Source: an uncultured Chitinophagaceae bacterium
GTDB lineage: Bacteria > Bacteroidota > Bacteroidia > Chitinophagales > Chitinophagaceae
Length of the DNA stretch: 21,122 bases
NCBI GenBank assembly: GCA_934502905.1
Contig: CAKSVK010000049.1
Span: forward strand, 1-21,122
Direction of reading: 5' to 3'
Shown here: positions 6,845 to 12,907 of the stretch, one piece after another
How the letters are laid out: every line of letters starts with the position of its first letter
How positions within the stretch are numbered: position 1 is the first letter of the stretch
Notes under the pieces: model-generated
What the model was told of the DNA's origin: nothing
The model's database searches: none
What the model saw: the letters and a program-made list of their open reading frames with translations, nothing else
Program-made: the position numbers and the translations under genes

Positions 6845-7429
6845 ATGAAAAAGTTTGTTCCTTTCCTGTTCGCTGCATTGTTACTTACATCTGTATCCTA
6901 CGCACAAACCTTCCAGGTTGGGTTGAAAGCAGGTACCAATATTTCCAACTTCAGCGGATCAGCTAATGCCGCTGATGTAAAAGAAAATTCTCTCGTAGGC
7001 TTTCACGCCGGTGCGCTCCTTAATCTTAAGTTCGGCTCATTCTTTTCGTTACAGCCTGAGCTACTGGTTTCTTCCCAGGGAAGCAAGCTGGAAACAGCAA
7101 ATTCAAAACAGAACTTCAAGGCTACCTATGCAACGCTGCCTGTCATGGCAAAACTTAATTTCGGATCAGTATACCTGGAAGGCGGTCCGCAGTTCGGATT
7201 GAAAATAAGCGATAAGGTAAGCGGCGTTAACACCGATGTTAAAAATCTGGATGTGGCTTTGGCTGCAGGACTGGGATTTCATACAAAATTCGGGCTGGGA
7301 CTTGGTGCCCGTTATATAGCAGGTCTTTCCAAAGTGGGTGACATCGATTTTGGAGGAAGTGTAAACCCTGATTATAAGAATAGCACGATACAGGTAAGCC
7401 TGTTCTATACGATCTTCAACAATAACTAA
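6845..7429 (+). CDS. outer-membrane beta-barrel protein (PorT/OMP_b-brl_2 type)
   Basis: A 194-residue exported protein expected to form an eight-stranded barrel in the outer membrane. The start at 6845 is chosen because it begins a textbook signal peptide (MKKFVPFLFAALLLTSVSYA, cut before Gln21); the frame stays open upstream only because it runs through a decayed lipoprotein. The mature part alternates hydrophobic and polar residues with glycines at turns: FQVGLKAGTNISNF opening strand, GFHAGALLNLKFG, FSLQPELLVSSQGSK, TYATLPVMAKLNFG, VYLEGGPQFGLKI, VALAAGLGFHTKFGLGLGARYIAGLS and the closing strand STIQVSLFYTIF. This is the pattern of the 'porin family protein/PorT' group that is abundant in Bacteroidetes. 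Function is not known. A strong terminator follows 18 bases after the stop. Confidence 0.85.
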   Translation: MKKFVPFLFAALLLTSVSYAQTFQVGLKAGTNISNFSGSANAADVKENSLVGFHAGALLNLKFGSFFSLQPELLVSSQGSKLETANSKQNFKATYATLPVMAKLNFGSVYLEGGPQFGLKISDKVSGVNTDVKNLDVALAAGLGFHTKFGLGLGARYIAGLSKVGDIDFGGSVNPDYKNSTIQVSLFYTIFNNN

Positions 7430-7447
7430 CCGTTCTATAAACCGGAT

Positions 7448-7490
7448 ATAAATAAAACAGCCCATGCGACGCATGGGCTGTTTTATTTAT
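7448..7490. terminator. bidirectional intrinsic terminator
   Basis: A perfect 43-base inverted repeat centred on base 7469: the arm 7448-7468 pairs with 7470-7490. The core is CCCATGC, loop GAC, GCATGGG, flanked by AATAAAACAG on one side and CTGTTTTATT on the other, so each strand has a GC-rich stem followed by a U-rich tail. It lies between the convergent beta-barrel gene (+) and the CxxC protein gene (-) and should stop transcription from both. Confidence 0.92.
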
Positions 7491-7507
7491 TGGAGTAGTT
7501 ACCCTGT

Positions 7508-7735
7508 TCAGGCATCCTGATTATTGTTATGCTTTATCCAACGGTAAATGATATAACCGATGGCAGCAAAAGGAGTGACCATCAGGTACAGGATACCGCT
7601 GTTTAATGCTTTTGCAGGGCCTTCGCCCAATTGTTGCGCCGTTTTAGTACAGATAGAACATTGAGCAGACAATTCCGTTTGTATCGCTGACAAAAACAAA
7701 AAAATAATGGCGGCAGTAAATATCATTTTCCTCAT
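7508..7735 (-). CDS. small membrane protein with a CxxC motif
   Basis: A 75-residue product when started at the ATG at 7735 (MRKMIFTAAIIFLFL...). That start gives a typical signal peptide ending TELSAQ, followed at once by CSICTKTAQQLG, then a helix GILYLMVTPFAAIGYIIY and a basic tail (RWIKHNNNQD). The upstream start at 7777 would add 14 residues of unlike character and overlap osmC, so it is not used. The layout (exported N-terminus, CxxC just after the cleavage site, 'GLN.GILYLM..PF' membrane segment) is one I know from small conserved hypothetical proteins of Bacteroidetes. The two cysteines would lie on the periplasmic side, where they could bind metal or undergo redox chemistry; no function is established. 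It is probably cotranscribed with osmC, 41 bases upstream. Confidence 0.7.
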   Translation of the reverse strand: MRKMIFTAAIIFLFLSAIQTELSAQCSICTKTAQQLGEGPAKALNSGILYLMVTPFAAIGYIIYRWIKHNNNQDA

Positions 7736-7776
7736 ATTCCCGGGATTGAAAAGCAAAGGTACAACAATACCTGCCA

Positions 7777-8187
7777 CTAAACCAATACAGCCTCCAATGT
7801 AATTGTCGTATTCAACAGCTTGCTGATGGGGCAGTTATCTTTTGCATCAGCCGCGGCCGCTTCAAATTGTTCTTTGGTAATGCCCGGTATCCTGGCCTTT
7901 AATACGAGGTTGGAAGAAGCAACGGCTCCGTCTTCAAAGCTCACGGTGCAGTTTACATCCAGTTCGTCAGCCGTAAACCCTGCCTCGTTCAATACAAAGC
8001 TGAGCTTCATGGCGAAGCAGCCGGAATGAGCTGCTGCTATAAGCTCTTCGGGGTTGGTGCCGATACCGCTTTCAAAACGGGATCCAAAGGAGTATTGCGT
8101 ATTTTCCAAAACACCGCTTTGTGTGCTGAGCGTACCCTTTCCTTCTTTTCCGGAACCTTTCCATATTGCATGCGCAGATCTTTTCAT
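7777..8187 (-). CDS. osmC: OsmC family peroxiredoxin-like protein
   Basis: Reduces organic hydroperoxides with a pair of reactive cysteines; a cytoplasmic dimer in characterised relatives. With the start at 8187 the product has 136 residues, the normal length of the OsmC subfamily. It opens MKRSAHAIWKGSGKEGKG, the usual OsmC beginning, and has TNPEELIAAAHSGCFAM with the peroxidatic Cys57 and DNCPISKLL with the resolving Cys119; Arg37 (FGSRFE) and Glu47/48 fit the active site. The frame remains open to 8709, but the extra sequence is antisense to the CPBP gene and breaks the family's N-terminus. Divergent from the CPBP gene; no convincing promoter was seen in the 124-base gap. Confidence 0.93.
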   Translation of the reverse strand: MKRSAHAIWKGSGKEGKGTLSTQSGVLENTQYSFGSRFESGIGTNPEELIAAAHSGCFAMKLSFVLNEAGFTADELDVNCTVSFEDGAVASSNLVLKARIPGITKEQFEAAAADAKDNCPISKLLNTTITLEAVLV

Positions 8188-8230
8188 GTTGATATATTTT
8201 AAATGAATAAATATTGTGGCGTTGTATAAA

Positions 8231-8283
8231 GTTCCGGAAAGTTTTTGGGGTGCCCAATTGTTTCCCGGTAAAATGCCCGGAAC
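8231..8283. repeat. spaced inverted repeat between osmC and the CPBP gene
   Basis: GTTCCGG at 8231-8237 and CCGGAAC at 8277-8283 are exact complements 39 bases apart; the left copy is part of the palindrome TTCCGGAA (8232-8239). It lies in the divergent intergenic region and could be a regulator-binding site. With 7-bp arms chance is not excluded. Confidence 0.25.
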
Positions 8284-8311
8284 ATTATATCTTGCAGCAT
8301 GCCTTATATAA

Positions 8312-9271
8312 ATGATATATAGTATGTATAACACCGACTCAAAAGGGATCTCAAATACTGCCGGTTTTTTTATTCTGATCGGGCTTTGGATAGGCGGGCT
8401 GGTTGTTGGAAGCGTTCTGTCTATCCCCATATGGCTGGCATTGGGAAGCGGCAGTATGATGGATATGGCTGAAAAAATGTTGTACCCGGAATACAGCACG
8501 GCAGTACGTGTTATCCAGGTCGTTTCTACGGCATGTATATTTTTTTTACCGGCATATTTTACTGCCTTTATCATGAATAAAAAGCCGCTGAAATGGTTGG
8601 GGCTCAACGGGTATTTCACATCCAGGCAGGTGTTGCTTTCCATTATACTTATATTCCTTGGCGCGGTATTCTCTTCCACCACCACCGAATTAATGGAATC
8701 CATTCCCATTCCCGCGCAACTGGAAACCTTTTTCAGGACGCTGGAAGATAATTATGCGGCGCAGGTAGAAGCGATTGCTTCTATGAATTCCTTTGACGAA
8801 TACTTACTGGCGCTTTTTATGATTGCAGTATTACCCGGCTTTTTTGAGGAAGTTTTTTTCAGGGGTGGCATGCAGAACCTGCTGACCCGTTCGACCAATA
8901 ATCCCTGGATGGCGATCATCGTTACCAGCTTAATTTTTAGTGTGGTTCATTTTTCTTTTTATGGTTTTCTCGCCAGGGTTTGTCTTGGCATCGTGCTGGG
9001 ATTGATCTTCCATTACTCCCAAAACCTGTGGTTAAGCATTATTGCCCATTGCTTTAACAACGGGTTTGCCGTCACACAAATGTACTTCCTGATCAGGGAG
9101 GGGAAATCCGTGCAGGAGGCAATGAATGATAAGATCGCGATCTGGTGGGGCATACTGGCAGTTGCAGGACTGTATTTTTTATTCGTTTTTTTTAAAAAAA
9201 CATCTGCTGTTTACCTGGCATCTGTACCACCGGAGGAGAAACCAAAGGAAGGACATGAATGGCTTAACTGA
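8312..9271 (+). CDS. CPBP family intramembrane metalloprotease
   Basis: A 319-residue membrane protein with about eight hydrophobic segments, of the CPBP/Abi/Rce1 group (glutamate-type intramembrane endopeptidases). All three family motifs are present: EEVFFR at residues 179-184 (catalytic Glu pair and Arg), FSVVH ending in His213, and HCFNN with His246 and Asn250. Some bacterial relatives mature or protect against peptides and others have unknown substrates; none can be named here. ATG 8312 and ATG 8324 are both possible starts and no ribosome-binding site decides between them. cdsA begins 20 bases after the stop, so the two are probably cotranscribed, an arrangement I associate with Chitinophagaceae. 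Confidence 0.88.
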   Translation: MIYSMYNTDSKGISNTAGFFILIGLWIGGLVVGSVLSIPIWLALGSGSMMDMAEKMLYPEYSTAVRVIQVVSTACIFFLPAYFTAFIMNKKPLKWLGLNGYFTSRQVLLSIILIFLGAVFSSTTTELMESIPIPAQLETFFRTLEDNYAAQVEAIASMNSFDEYLLALFMIAVLPGFFEEVFFRGGMQNLLTRSTNNPWMAIIVTSLIFSVVHFSFYGFLARVCLGIVLGLIFHYSQNLWLSIIAHCFNNGFAVTQMYFLIREGKSVQEAMNDKIAIWWGILAVAGLYFLFVFFKKTSAVYLASVPPEEKPKEGHEWLN

Positions 9272-9291
9272 TGAATTAAATTCCTGAAACT

Positions 9292-10170
9292 ATGGCAATG
9301 AACTGGTCAGTTTTCCGGACACGGGCCCTTACGGCGCTGGTATTTGTAGCAGTCATGCTTATCGGGCTGTTCTGGAATCACTGGAGCTTTTTTTTATTGT
9401 TCTCCGTCATTCATTTTGGCTGCTGGATAGAATATGGCAGGCTGATAGAAAAAATAGAACCTTCATACGCCGAGGTATCCGGGTTCCATAAATACGGGGT
9501 GATGATTGCCGGGTGGTCCTTTATGTTGTATGGTATGGGAGACCATTTCCAGGTTGCCGGTGTTCCTGTTGCATTCATTGGGCTGGCGGCGGGGATTGTC
9601 TTTATGTTTGCTTTGCCCGTGACTGAAATTCTCTTTTCGCGTCAATTCAACCTTAGCCATATCCGTTATTCTGCATTGGGCTTATTGTATATTTCCCTGA
9701 GCTGGGCTTTATTGATCCATATCAGGATGATCCACCTTGAATGGACGACAGGAAATGGTAAACATTTTGACGCCGGCTTTTTGATTCCTGTTATCCTGGT
9801 CTTCTCCATCTGGATCAACGATACCATGGCCTATATAACCGGATCCTTCATCGGTAAAACGCCCTTTTCCAAGGTATCGCCCAAAAAGACGGTAGAGGGT
9901 ACGGCGGGGGGCATCATCCTTTGCATTGCCACCATGGGCGCTATAGCATATGCGATGAAGCTGAATGTGGTGCCGGTCTGCATTATCGCCGCTATTGCTG
10001 CTATTGCCGGCACTGCCGGAGACCTGCTGGAGAGCAAGTTGAAACGGATGGCGAACGTAAAAGACAGCGGGCATTTTATGCCCGGGCATGGCGGGTTCCT
10101 GGACAGGTTTGACTCCCTGCTCCTCGCCGTGCCTTTTACATGGCTGTATGTAGTATTGTTCCTCCAATAA
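9292..10170 (+). CDS. cdsA: phosphatidate cytidylyltransferase
   Basis: Makes CDP-diacylglycerol from phosphatidic acid and CTP, the branch point of phospholipid synthesis, in the inner membrane. The 292-residue protein has eight or so membrane helices and the full CdsA signature near its C-terminus: residues 248-274 run SKLKR, VKDSG, PGHGG and DRFD, with the KD (257-258) and the two aspartates (271, 274) expected to bind metal and substrate. The segment SPKKTVEGTAGG (about 197-208) is also typical of the family. The first ATG (9292) is used; the next (9298) would remove only two residues. It follows the CPBP gene closely; psd comes next but has its own promoter. The product feeds PssA, encoded at 19139. 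Confidence 0.95.
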   Translation: MAMNWSVFRTRALTALVFVAVMLIGLFWNHWSFFLLFSVIHFGCWIEYGRLIEKIEPSYAEVSGFHKYGVMIAGWSFMLYGMGDHFQVAGVPVAFIGLAAGIVFMFALPVTEILFSRQFNLSHIRYSALGLLYISLSWALLIHIRMIHLEWTTGNGKHFDAGFLIPVILVFSIWINDTMAYITGSFIGKTPFSKVSPKKTVEGTAGGIILCIATMGAIAYAMKLNVVPVCIIAAIAAIAGTAGDLLESKLKRMANVKDSGHFMPGHGGFLDRFDSLLLAVPFTWLYVVLFLQ

Positions 10171-10182
10171 TGTGTTCATTAT

Positions 10183-10214
10183 TTTGACCCTCTGGCGGGC
10201 ATTTATTAATTTTG
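10183..10214 (+). promoter_or_regulatory. Bacteroidetes-type promoter of psd
   Basis: TTTG at 10183-10186, a 20-base spacer, and TAATTTTG at 10207-10214 match the Bacteroidetes primary-sigma consensus TTTG-N19/20-TAnnTTTG with no mismatch. The start of transcription would be near 10221, about 12 bases before the ATG at 10233. It lies wholly in the gap between cdsA and psd, so psd can be expressed separately. Confidence 0.7.
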
Positions 10215-10232
10215 CCCTCTTAAACTGTATGC

Positions 10233-10889
10233 ATGACCGTTCATAAGGAGGGTTTTAAAACCATTGCGATTAGTGGCTTTCTGTTTGTGCTTCTTAACCT
10301 GATCATATTTTATGCAATACCTAATAACCTTACCTGGCTGGCCTGGTTGTTATTTACGGTTACTTTCCTGTTTTTCCTGTTCATTATTTCTTTCTTCAGG
10401 GTTCCCAAAAGAACATTTACGCTGGATGAAAATAAAATTGTTGCTCCCGCCGACGGTAAGGTAGTAGTAATAGAAGAAGCGATAGACCAGGAATATTTTA
10501 ATGGCAAACGTCTTCAGATATCCATATTTATGAGTCCTGCCAACGTGCACCAGAACCTGAACCCTGTTACAGGAGAAGTGGTCTACAGCAAATATCATAA
10601 AGGGAAATACCTGGTGGCCTGGGATCCTAAATCATCTACTGAAAACGAACGCCACTCCGTGGTGATAAAGCATAAAAATGCAGAAGTGCTGGTAAAGCAG
10701 ATCGCAGGTGCAGTGGCCCGGCGCATTGTAAACTACCTGAAGCCCGGGCAGCAGGTGCAGCAGGGCGGCGAGCTGGGTTTTATCAAATTCGGTAGCCGGG
10801 TGGATGTTTTGTTACCAGTCGGTACCAGGATAGAGGTAAGTCTCAACCAGACCGTTAAAGGAGGGATTACAGTGATCGCCAGTTGGTAG
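10233..10889 (+). CDS. psd: phosphatidylserine decarboxylase family protein (proenzyme)
   Basis: Decarboxylates phosphatidylserine to phosphatidylethanolamine at the inner membrane. A 218-residue short-form enzyme: two hydrophobic N-terminal segments (IAISGFLFVLLNLIIFY and LAWLLFTVTFLFFLFIISFF), then the soluble catalytic part with IVAPADGKVV, IFMSPANVHQNLNP (conserved His) and the self-cleavage site FGSRVDV at residues 186-192, where Gly187-Ser188 would be split and Ser188 converted to the pyruvoyl cofactor. The FGS form in place of LGST is usual in this short type. The substrate comes from PssA, about 9 kb downstream. It ends seven bases from the convergent YffB-like gene, with no terminator between. 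Confidence 0.95.
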   Translation: MTVHKEGFKTIAISGFLFVLLNLIIFYAIPNNLTWLAWLLFTVTFLFFLFIISFFRVPKRTFTLDENKIVAPADGKVVVIEEAIDQEYFNGKRLQISIFMSPANVHQNLNPVTGEVVYSKYHKGKYLVAWDPKSSTENERHSVVIKHKNAEVLVKQIAGAVARRIVNYLKPGQQVQQGGELGFIKFGSRVDVLLPVGTRIEVSLNQTVKGGITVIASW

Positions 10890-10896
10890 TCCTGTC

Positions 10897-11244
10897 TTAT
10901 TTAAATGTTGTTTCCAGTTTCTTTTCGTCGTAACCTACTAAAAGGCTTTGGTTATGTTCAATAACCGGACGCTTAATGAGCGTTGGGTGCTCCTGTAAGA
11001 TGGTGATGGCTGCCTTTTTGTTGGTAATGCCGGCTTGCTGCGCTTCCGTCAGCCCCCGCCAGGTCGTGCTTTTTTTGTTGACCAGGGTTTCCCATCCCGC
11101 TATGTCACACCAATTCCCCAGCTTTTTCTTATCAATCCCATCCTCGCGGAAATCGTGGAACCGGAAATCTACATGATGCTTTTTTAACCAGGCAGTTGCC
11201 TTTCTGACGGTATCACAGGTCTTAATGCCATATACTATTGTCAT
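10897..11244 (-). CDS. yffB: YffB/Spx/ArsC-family thioredoxin-fold protein
   Basis: A 115-residue protein of the arsenate reductase/Spx superfamily. It starts MTIVYGIKTCDTVRKA, with a single active-site-type Cys10 in the 'GIK.CDT..KA' form, continues FHDFREDGID and TTWRGL, and has the conserved arginine in IKRPVIE; all of this matches the E. coli YffB pattern from end to end. True ArsC enzymes share the fold, but the first motif here is that of YffB, so arsenate reduction should not be assumed; the actual role in this group is unsettled (a glutathione- or thiol-dependent reductase has been suggested for YffB). It lies 39 bases after the sugar transporter on the same strand and may be cotranscribed with it. 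It is convergent with psd. Confidence 0.88.
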   Translation of the reverse strand: MTIVYGIKTCDTVRKATAWLKKHHVDFRFHDFREDGIDKKKLGNWCDIAGWETLVNKKSTTWRGLTEAQQAGITNKKAAITILQEHPTLIKRPVIEHNQSLLVGYDEKKLETTFK

Positions 11245-11283
11245 CTTCTCAGCTTTGTTGAAAGCGCAATTTCGGGATTATTA

Positions 11284-12528
11284 TCAGGATTTCTTTTTGA
11301 AAATCCGGACGGTTTTATTGGTGACCAATGGCTTGGCCCATAGTCCCACGCTGAGTATATACCCCATCGTCAGGTACAGGAAGCAATAGCCGGCCTTCAA
11401 TCCCCAGTTATCGCCTATCCATCCCGTTATCAACGGCAGTACCGCACCACCCGTGATGCCGGTCAGGAGAATGCCGGCAAAGGCGCCGTGGTTTTGCGTC
11501 ACGGAATTAAGCGCCAATGATATGATAATGGGATACATAACAGATGCAAAAAAGCCCGTAAGCGGCAGCGCAATAAGCGCCACTTTCCCCGGCAACAGCA
11601 AAGCAGCAGTGAGCGACAGGATAGCGAGCAACGTAAATATCACCAGCACCTTACGGCTATCCATTATTTTTACCATTACCAGTCCCAGCGCGCCGCCCGC
11701 CGTCATCAATCCCCAGAAATAAGCTACAGCCCTTGCGCCGGTGGTTTGGGGATCGTAGCCGTGATATACATTCAGGTATTGCGACATCCAGTTGGCGATG
11801 ACCTGCTCTGTTCCCACATAACAGAATATACCGAAAAAGAAGGCGATCACCAACGGCTGTTTGATCATGCGTGCATAGGTTTGCAGGCTGCCGGTCTTTT
11901 CATCGTTCTTCAATTCCATTTTCGGCAGCCGGAAGCTGAGGGTGACCAGTATCATCGCTATGCTGATAGCAGCAAATAAAAAGTAGATGGATATCCAGGG
12001 AAATGCCGTTGGGGTCATAGCAAACACGACAGAGGCAGCAGAATCCGGATTTCCCACATTTAATACCAGGTAAGAATACACGAGAGGACTTACAAAGGAA
12101 GCCAATCCGAAAATTAACTGTGCCAGCACGGAGGTAAAAGCATAATTCTCCTCACCACCTGCAATACGCAGCAGCGGGTTGATGATCACCTGCAGCATAG
12201 CCATTCCTGCTCCAATAAGGAACAATGAAATGATGGCAGTGAGATAATTGGGAAAAAAGGCCAGCAGCAGGGAGCCCGCGAGTGACAGCACGAAAGCTGC
12301 CGCCATGATCAGCTTCGGGCTGTATTTTTCCATAAGAATGCCCGTGGGCAGCGAGACCAGTCCGTATGCGATAAAGAATGCAAAAGGAAGCAGGGCTACC
12401 AGTACGAGGCTTAAATTAAACCCTTTGATGATATCAGGTGTTATCGGCCCGATAATATTGGTCATAAAAGAAATAACAAAAAAGGTAAGGAGTACCAGGA
12501 ATACGGCAGCGTAATTTCTTTGCTTCAT
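11284..12528 (-). CDS. MFS sugar:proton symporter, FucP/FHS family
   Basis: A 414-residue inner-membrane transporter with about twelve helices. The N-terminal half shows the marks of the fucose-galactose-glucose:H+ symporter family: LPFAFFIAYGLVSLPTGILMEKYSPK (the family's form of the loop 2-3 motif), then INPLLRIAGGEENYAFTSVLAQLIFGLASFVSPL, which is highly characteristic. The C-terminal half has YFWGLMTAGGALG and FFASVMYPIIISLAL. The sugar cannot be told from sequence alone: fucose, glucose/galactose and N-acetylglucosamine carriers all belong here, and no sugar kinase or isomerase is nearby. The start ATG (12528) precedes the first helix directly. Divergent from carB across a 379-base gap. 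No regulator gene adjoins it. Confidence 0.88.
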   Translation of the reverse strand: MKQRNYAAVFLVLLTFFVISFMTNIIGPITPDIIKGFNLSLVLVALLPFAFFIAYGLVSLPTGILMEKYSPKLIMAAAFVLSLAGSLLLAFFPNYLTAIISLFLIGAGMAMLQVIINPLLRIAGGEENYAFTSVLAQLIFGLASFVSPLVYSYLVLNVGNPDSAASVVFAMTPTAFPWISIYFLFAAISIAMILVTLSFRLPKMELKNDEKTGSLQTYARMIKQPLVIAFFFGIFCYVGTEQVIANWMSQYLNVYHGYDPQTTGARAVAYFWGLMTAGGALGLVMVKIMDSRKVLVIFTLLAILSLTAALLLPGKVALIALPLTGFFASVMYPIIISLALNSVTQNHGAFAGILLTGITGGAVLPLITGWIGDNWGLKAGYCFLYLTMGYILSVGLWAKPLVTNKTVRIFKKKS

Positions 12529-12907
12529 AATGTATCTTATATAGCTTACAGGAAAGATACCGCGAAAGGCTGATGATATTATCTCCGGGAGTTAAATTTT
12601 TAGAAGGGTATATCCCGGCCAAACAGCATTGGCAGTAAAGGACAGATAAAGAAAAAAGAGCCTGAAAAGGAGATTTGTATTCTTAGTACTTTGTATGCGG
12701 GTCCCTGCACAGCTTTTACGGCATCTGTTCCTATGTTACATTCAAAATAATAAGAATATTAAATTTTCCCGTCGTTTGGAAATTTCAAAACTTTGTGTTT
12801 CGGATTTCATGCTACATCCCTTACCTTTGCCCGGTTTTTTCCTTGCCTGCCGAATAAGAACCTGGTGATGAAAAACCTACCGATTTCTTTTCAAACTTAT
12901 ACATAAG
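12529..12907. other. 379-base divergent intergenic region before carB
   Basis: It separates the sugar transporter (-) from carB (+). Apart from the candidate carB promoter at 12798-12829 I see no feature: no strong hairpin, no riboswitch I recognise, no reading frame with coding character, and no exact match to the Bacteroidetes consensus facing the transporter gene. The carB leader (about 70 bases) shows no obvious attenuator hairpin. Confidence 0.5.
12798..12829 (+). promoter_or_regulatory. candidate promoter of carB
   Basis: TACCTTTG at 12822-12829 is an exact TAnnTTTG -7 element. At the right distance (20 bases) upstream is TTTC (12798-12801), one base off TTTG; a perfect TTTG exists at 12792-12795, but with a 26-base spacer. 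The start of transcription would be near 12836, leaving a leader of about 70 bases. Confidence 0.5.

Noticed and set aside
6290..7429. Single 379-residue protein
   Set aside because: Two independent export signals inside it, and a complete beta-barrel protein from 6845, argue for separate genes.
8188..8709. N-terminal extension of the osmC frame
   Set aside because: It lies antisense to the CPBP gene and the OsmC family begins at MKRSAHAIW (8187).
10245..10251. Perfect Shine-Dalgarno AAGGAGG inside psd
   Set aside because: It lies within codons 5-7 (KEG), conserved in the protein family, and no ATG follows at a suitable distance; the promoter fits the start at 10233.
12690..12705. Possible second promoter before carB (TTAGTACTTTG)
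   Set aside because: Only one base between TA and TTTG, and no upstream TTTG at the right distance.
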